From positions 1 to 64,000 of the forward strand of contig CALRNL020000006.1 of NCBI GenBank assembly GCA_943369525.1: DNA of 64,000 bases, read 5' to 3'. This document shows, in pieces, positions 61,890-64,000 of this stretch (positions within the stretch are counted from its first letter, which is position 1; every line of letters begins with the position of its first letter). The position numbers and the translations under genes are program-made. The notes under the pieces are model-generated. The model saw only the letters and a program-made list of their open reading frames with translations. It was not told the DNA's origin and searched no databases. The DNA comes from BAIKAL-G1 sp943369525. Lineage in GTDB: Bacteria; Cyanobacteriota; Cyanobacteriia; PCC-6307; Cyanobiaceae.

Positions 61890-62372
61890 TCAGAGGGTCC
61901 AGGTGTCGAGAATGAAGGCGCCTTCCTTGCGGTGCATAAGGATAATGTCGAGCACATCGAGGGGGTTCACGGGCGTGATGCCGGGAATCAAGGCCCCTTC
62001 GCCATGGCCGTAGAGGGCCTGCAGGGCAAAGCGACAGGCGTAGACCTTGCCGCCCTGGTCCATGAACTTCTGGATGCGGGCGTTGAAATTGAGGTGGCCA
62101 TCAAAGGCGGCATCGCCCAGCTTGGGGAAACCGCGCTGCACCCCCAGGGTCACCCCGGGGCCATAGAGAAGAATCGAGGTTTCAAAACCCTTATTCACAA
62201 GACGACTGGCCTGCAGCAGATTCACCAGGCCAATCGAGCCCTCAAAGGCCACGGTGTGGAAGGTGACCAGGGCTTTTTCGCCCGGTTCCGCCATGATATC
62301 AGGGAAGACCTTCTGCTCGTAATCAACAAGGAAATCGCCCGGCTGGTTGGCGGGACGGGTGACTTCTGGCAT
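61890..62372 (-). CDS. nitB: NitB, MSMEG_0572/Sll0783-like protein
   Basis: A 160-residue protein matching the MSMEG_0572 family, whose Synechocystis member Sll0783 is strongly induced on nitrogen starvation and affects polyhydroxybutyrate levels. Visible features: KVFPDIMAEPGEKALVTFHT, FETSILLYGPGVTLGVQRGF and VNPLDVLDIILMHRKEGAFI. The pattern GPGVTLGVQRG recalls the DsrE/DsrF-like fold, which is an inference. The ATG at 62372 is the conserved start. It is first in nitB-C-D-E-F-G. Confidence 0.9.
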   Translation of the reverse strand: MPEVTRPANQPGDFLVDYEQKVFPDIMAEPGEKALVTFHTVAFEGSIGLVNLLQASRLVNKGFETSILLYGPGVTLGVQRGFPKLGDAAFDGHLNFNARIQKFMDQGGKVYACRFALQALYGHGEGALIPGITPVNPLDVLDIILMHRKEGAFILDTWTL

Positions 62373-62537
62373 GGGGCGAAGGCCTGGGGAGGGGAAAGAC
62401 CCGCCGACAGTTGCATGGATGAAGTTTTGTTTTTTGTTGCCGATGCAACCAAATCCCCGCCCCGATCCAGCCCCTGGGACCTCCACCAAGCCCTCCAGGC
62501 CCTAATCAAGGCCAGAGGTGCCATCGCGGGGCAAGAA

Positions 62538-62591
62538 GTTACCTTTGCTACCGCAAATCAGGGGGCGCGCAGGCAAGGTAACAACCCCTAT
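62538..62591. promoter_or_regulatory. two imperfect NtcA-like boxes between nitB and nitH
   Basis: GTT-N8-TAC at 62538-62551 and GTA-N8-TAT at 62578-62591; the NtcA consensus is GTA-N8-TAC, so each differs at one base. The first lies between the divergent genes. I see no well-placed TAN3T -10 box for either, so this is only a candidate. Confidence 0.35.
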
Positions 62592-62605
62592 GTATTGGCA
62601 TTTCC

Positions 62606-63907
62606 GTGCCCAGTGATCTGCCAACTCCGCGCCGGGTTCCCGTGGTGGTGGTCGGTGGCGGCCAGGCGGGGCTTGCGGTGGCCGGCAGTTTGCAACGGCG
62701 CGGCATCCGGCCCCTGGTGCTGGAACAACACCGCATCGGCTACGCCTGGGAGCAGCAGCGCTGGGATTCCTTCTGCCTGGTGACGCCCAACTGGCAATGC
62801 CGCCTGCCCGATTTTCCCTACGACGGCGAGGCGCCAGAGGGCTTCATGGCCCGGGACCAGATCGTTGATTACGTGCGCCGCTTTGCCGTCCACATCCGGG
62901 CCGATGTGCGCGAGGGCGTGGCCGTGTCGCGGCTGCTCGATCAGGGCTCGAGCTATCGCCTAATCACCAGCGAAGGCGAGATCGAAGCCGACCAGGTGGT
63001 GGTGGCCACCGGCGGTTATCACCGTCCCAAACGCCACCCCCAAGCCGAGCGCCTGCCCGCCTCGGTGCTGCAGCTCGATGCCCGCGCCTATCGCAATCCA
63101 GGCCAGCTGCCGGAGGGACCCGTGCTGGTGGTGGGCAGCGGCCAGTCGGGCTGCCAGATCGCCGAAGACCTGTTCCTGGCCGGCCGCCGGGTGCACCTGA
63201 GTGTGGGTTCGGCGCCCCGCTCGCCCCGGCGCCACCGCGGCAAGGACGTGGTCGATTGGCTCGATCGCATGGGCTACTACGCCATGCCGATCGACCAGCA
63301 CGCCGACCCCAAGCTGGTGCGCACCAAAACGAACCACTACCTCACCGGCCGCGATGGCGGCCGGGACATCGACCTGCGCCAACGGGCCCTGGAGGGGCTC
63401 CAGCTCCATGGCCGCCTGCTGGACCTGGCGCCGGGCCAGATCCGTTTCGCCCCTGACCTGGCCGCCAACCTGGACCAGGCCGATGCCGTCTATTGCCGCA
63501 TCCGCGCCAGCATCGACGCCTACATCGCCCAAGGCGGCCTCGACGCCCCCGAGGAGCCGGCCTACAGCGCCTGCTGGCAGCCCGGCCCCGGCCACGACGC
63601 CACCCCCCTCGACCTGGGGGCCGAGCCCCTGGCGGCGGTGATCTGGTGCACGGGCTACGGCGCCGATTTCGGCTGGATCGAGGTGCCGGTGTTCGATGGC
63701 AGCGGCTATCCCGCCCACCAGCGGGGGGTAAGCGCCAGTGAGGGGCTCTATTTCATTGGCCTGCCCTGGCTGCACACCTGGGGGTCGGCCCGCTTCTGCG
63801 GCGTGGCCGAAGACGCCGACTACCTGGCCGAAGCGATTCGCCTGCGACTGCAGCGGCGGGACGCCAGCCAGGAGCGGCTCGAATGCACGGCCCTCCTGGG
63901 CTCCTGA
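62606..63907 (+). CDS. nitH: NitH, MSMEG_0569-family flavin oxidoreductase
   Basis: A 433-residue flavin-dependent monooxygenase-like protein. VVVVGGGQAGLAVAGSLQRR is the FAD Rossmann motif, RDQIVDYVRRFAVHIRADV and VVVATGGYHRPKRHP follow, and VLVVGSGQSGCQIAEDLFLA is the second NAD(P)-binding motif. It aligns with the flavoprotein of Nit1C clusters, possibly oxidising the nitrile precursor; the reaction is unproven. Start is GTG at 62606, divergent from nitB. Confidence 0.92.
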   Translation: MPSDLPTPRRVPVVVVGGGQAGLAVAGSLQRRGIRPLVLEQHRIGYAWEQQRWDSFCLVTPNWQCRLPDFPYDGEAPEGFMARDQIVDYVRRFAVHIRADVREGVAVSRLLDQGSSYRLITSEGEIEADQVVVATGGYHRPKRHPQAERLPASVLQLDARAYRNPGQLPEGPVLVVGSGQSGCQIAEDLFLAGRRVHLSVGSAPRSPRRHRGKDVVDWLDRMGYYAMPIDQHADPKLVRTKTNHYLTGRDGGRDIDLRQRALEGLQLHGRLLDLAPGQIRFAPDLAANLDQADAVYCRIRASIDAYIAQGGLDAPEEPAYSACWQPGPGHDATPLDLGAEPLAAVIWCTGYGADFGWIEVPVFDGSGYPAHQRGVSASEGLYFIGLPWLHTWGSARFCGVAEDADYLAEAIRLRLQRRDASQERLECTALLGS

Positions 63908-63934
63908 GCCCCAGCGAACCCTTGGGCTGGGTTC

Positions 63935-64000
63935 TTAACGGCCTGAAGACCAGCGCTGATCCAGTTCCGCCGTGGCCGCCCCCAGCAGGTCGGCCAGGGA
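63935..64000 (-). CDS. C-terminal end of an unidentified gene (runs off window)
   Basis: Reading in from the right edge on the minus strand gives SLADLLGAATAELDQRWSSG followed by Arg and TAA at 63935-63937. An amphipathic helical C-terminus; too short to identify. Confidence 0.4.
   Translation of the reverse strand, partial: SLADLLGAATAELDQRWSSGR

Overview
The window is a very GC-rich stretch of a picocyanobacterial chromosome, most likely the Cyanobium / freshwater-brackish Synechococcus lineage. This is inferred from gene content: aerobic chlorophyll synthesis (acsF), a cyanobacteria/plant-type HemB, a Zam-type RNB protein, DUF2996 and DUF6464 proteins, paired GDT1-type hemi-manganese exchangers, and HIP1-like GCGATCGC octamers. 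Most genes are tightly packed core genes with many 1-4 bp start/stop overlaps. I saw no rRNA, tRNA or CRISPR array.

Layout. 1-9.8 kb: the edge of an IS3-type transposase, then housekeeping genes (obgE, a sugar/osmolyte-type ABC ATPase, mutS2, a VOC protein, hemB, a type II J-protein, an exported thioredoxin-like protein, a GAP-like membrane protein). 9.8-11.2 kb is a decayed accessory patch that I read as a dead vapBC toxin-antitoxin module. 11.3-25.3 kb: clpC, rimI, lysA, then the plus-strand run cdaA-uppS-bioB-trhO-GST/DUF952-hypothetical-arsM, a small NblA-like protein and two exported proteins. 25.3-27.8 kb is mostly degenerate: a methyltransferase relic, an AraC-type sensor domain without its DNA-binding half, and two long hairpins. 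27.8-33 kb holds three tandem paralogous membrane histidine kinases and one LuxR-type response regulator; the second kinase carries a 17-G homopolymer that sets its C-terminal reading frame. 33-35.2 kb has one small ribbon-helix-helix protein and about 1.9 kb without convincing genes. 35.2-39.3 kb encodes a type I secretion ABC transporter with an N-terminal cyclic-nucleotide-binding-like domain plus its HlyD partner. 39.4-57.4 kb returns to core genes (Zn-finger proteins, hemi-exchangers, zam, ubiX, DUF2996, acsF, a tldD/pmbA pair, fmt, a glycosyltransferase, an outer-membrane barrel, a DEAD-box helicase, terC).

57.5-63.9 kb is a complete Nit1C-type cluster: nitB-C-D-E-F-G on the minus strand and nitH divergent. 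It contains a carbon-nitrogen hydrolase, radical SAM enzyme, GNAT, PurM-like protein, two small families and a flavoprotein. Homologous clusters are known from nitrogen starvation responses in cyanobacteria and from cyanide assimilation in proteobacteria; the chemistry of most members is unresolved.

Several genes carry tandem repeats with an exact 15-bp period (pentapeptides) at their termini, and one intergenic region has seven 19-bp units. This suggests that this genome tolerates or generates short minisatellites. The least explained parts are the kinase triplet with its poly-G tract, the apparently catalytically dead RNB protein, the GST-DUF952 fusion and the Nit1C cluster.
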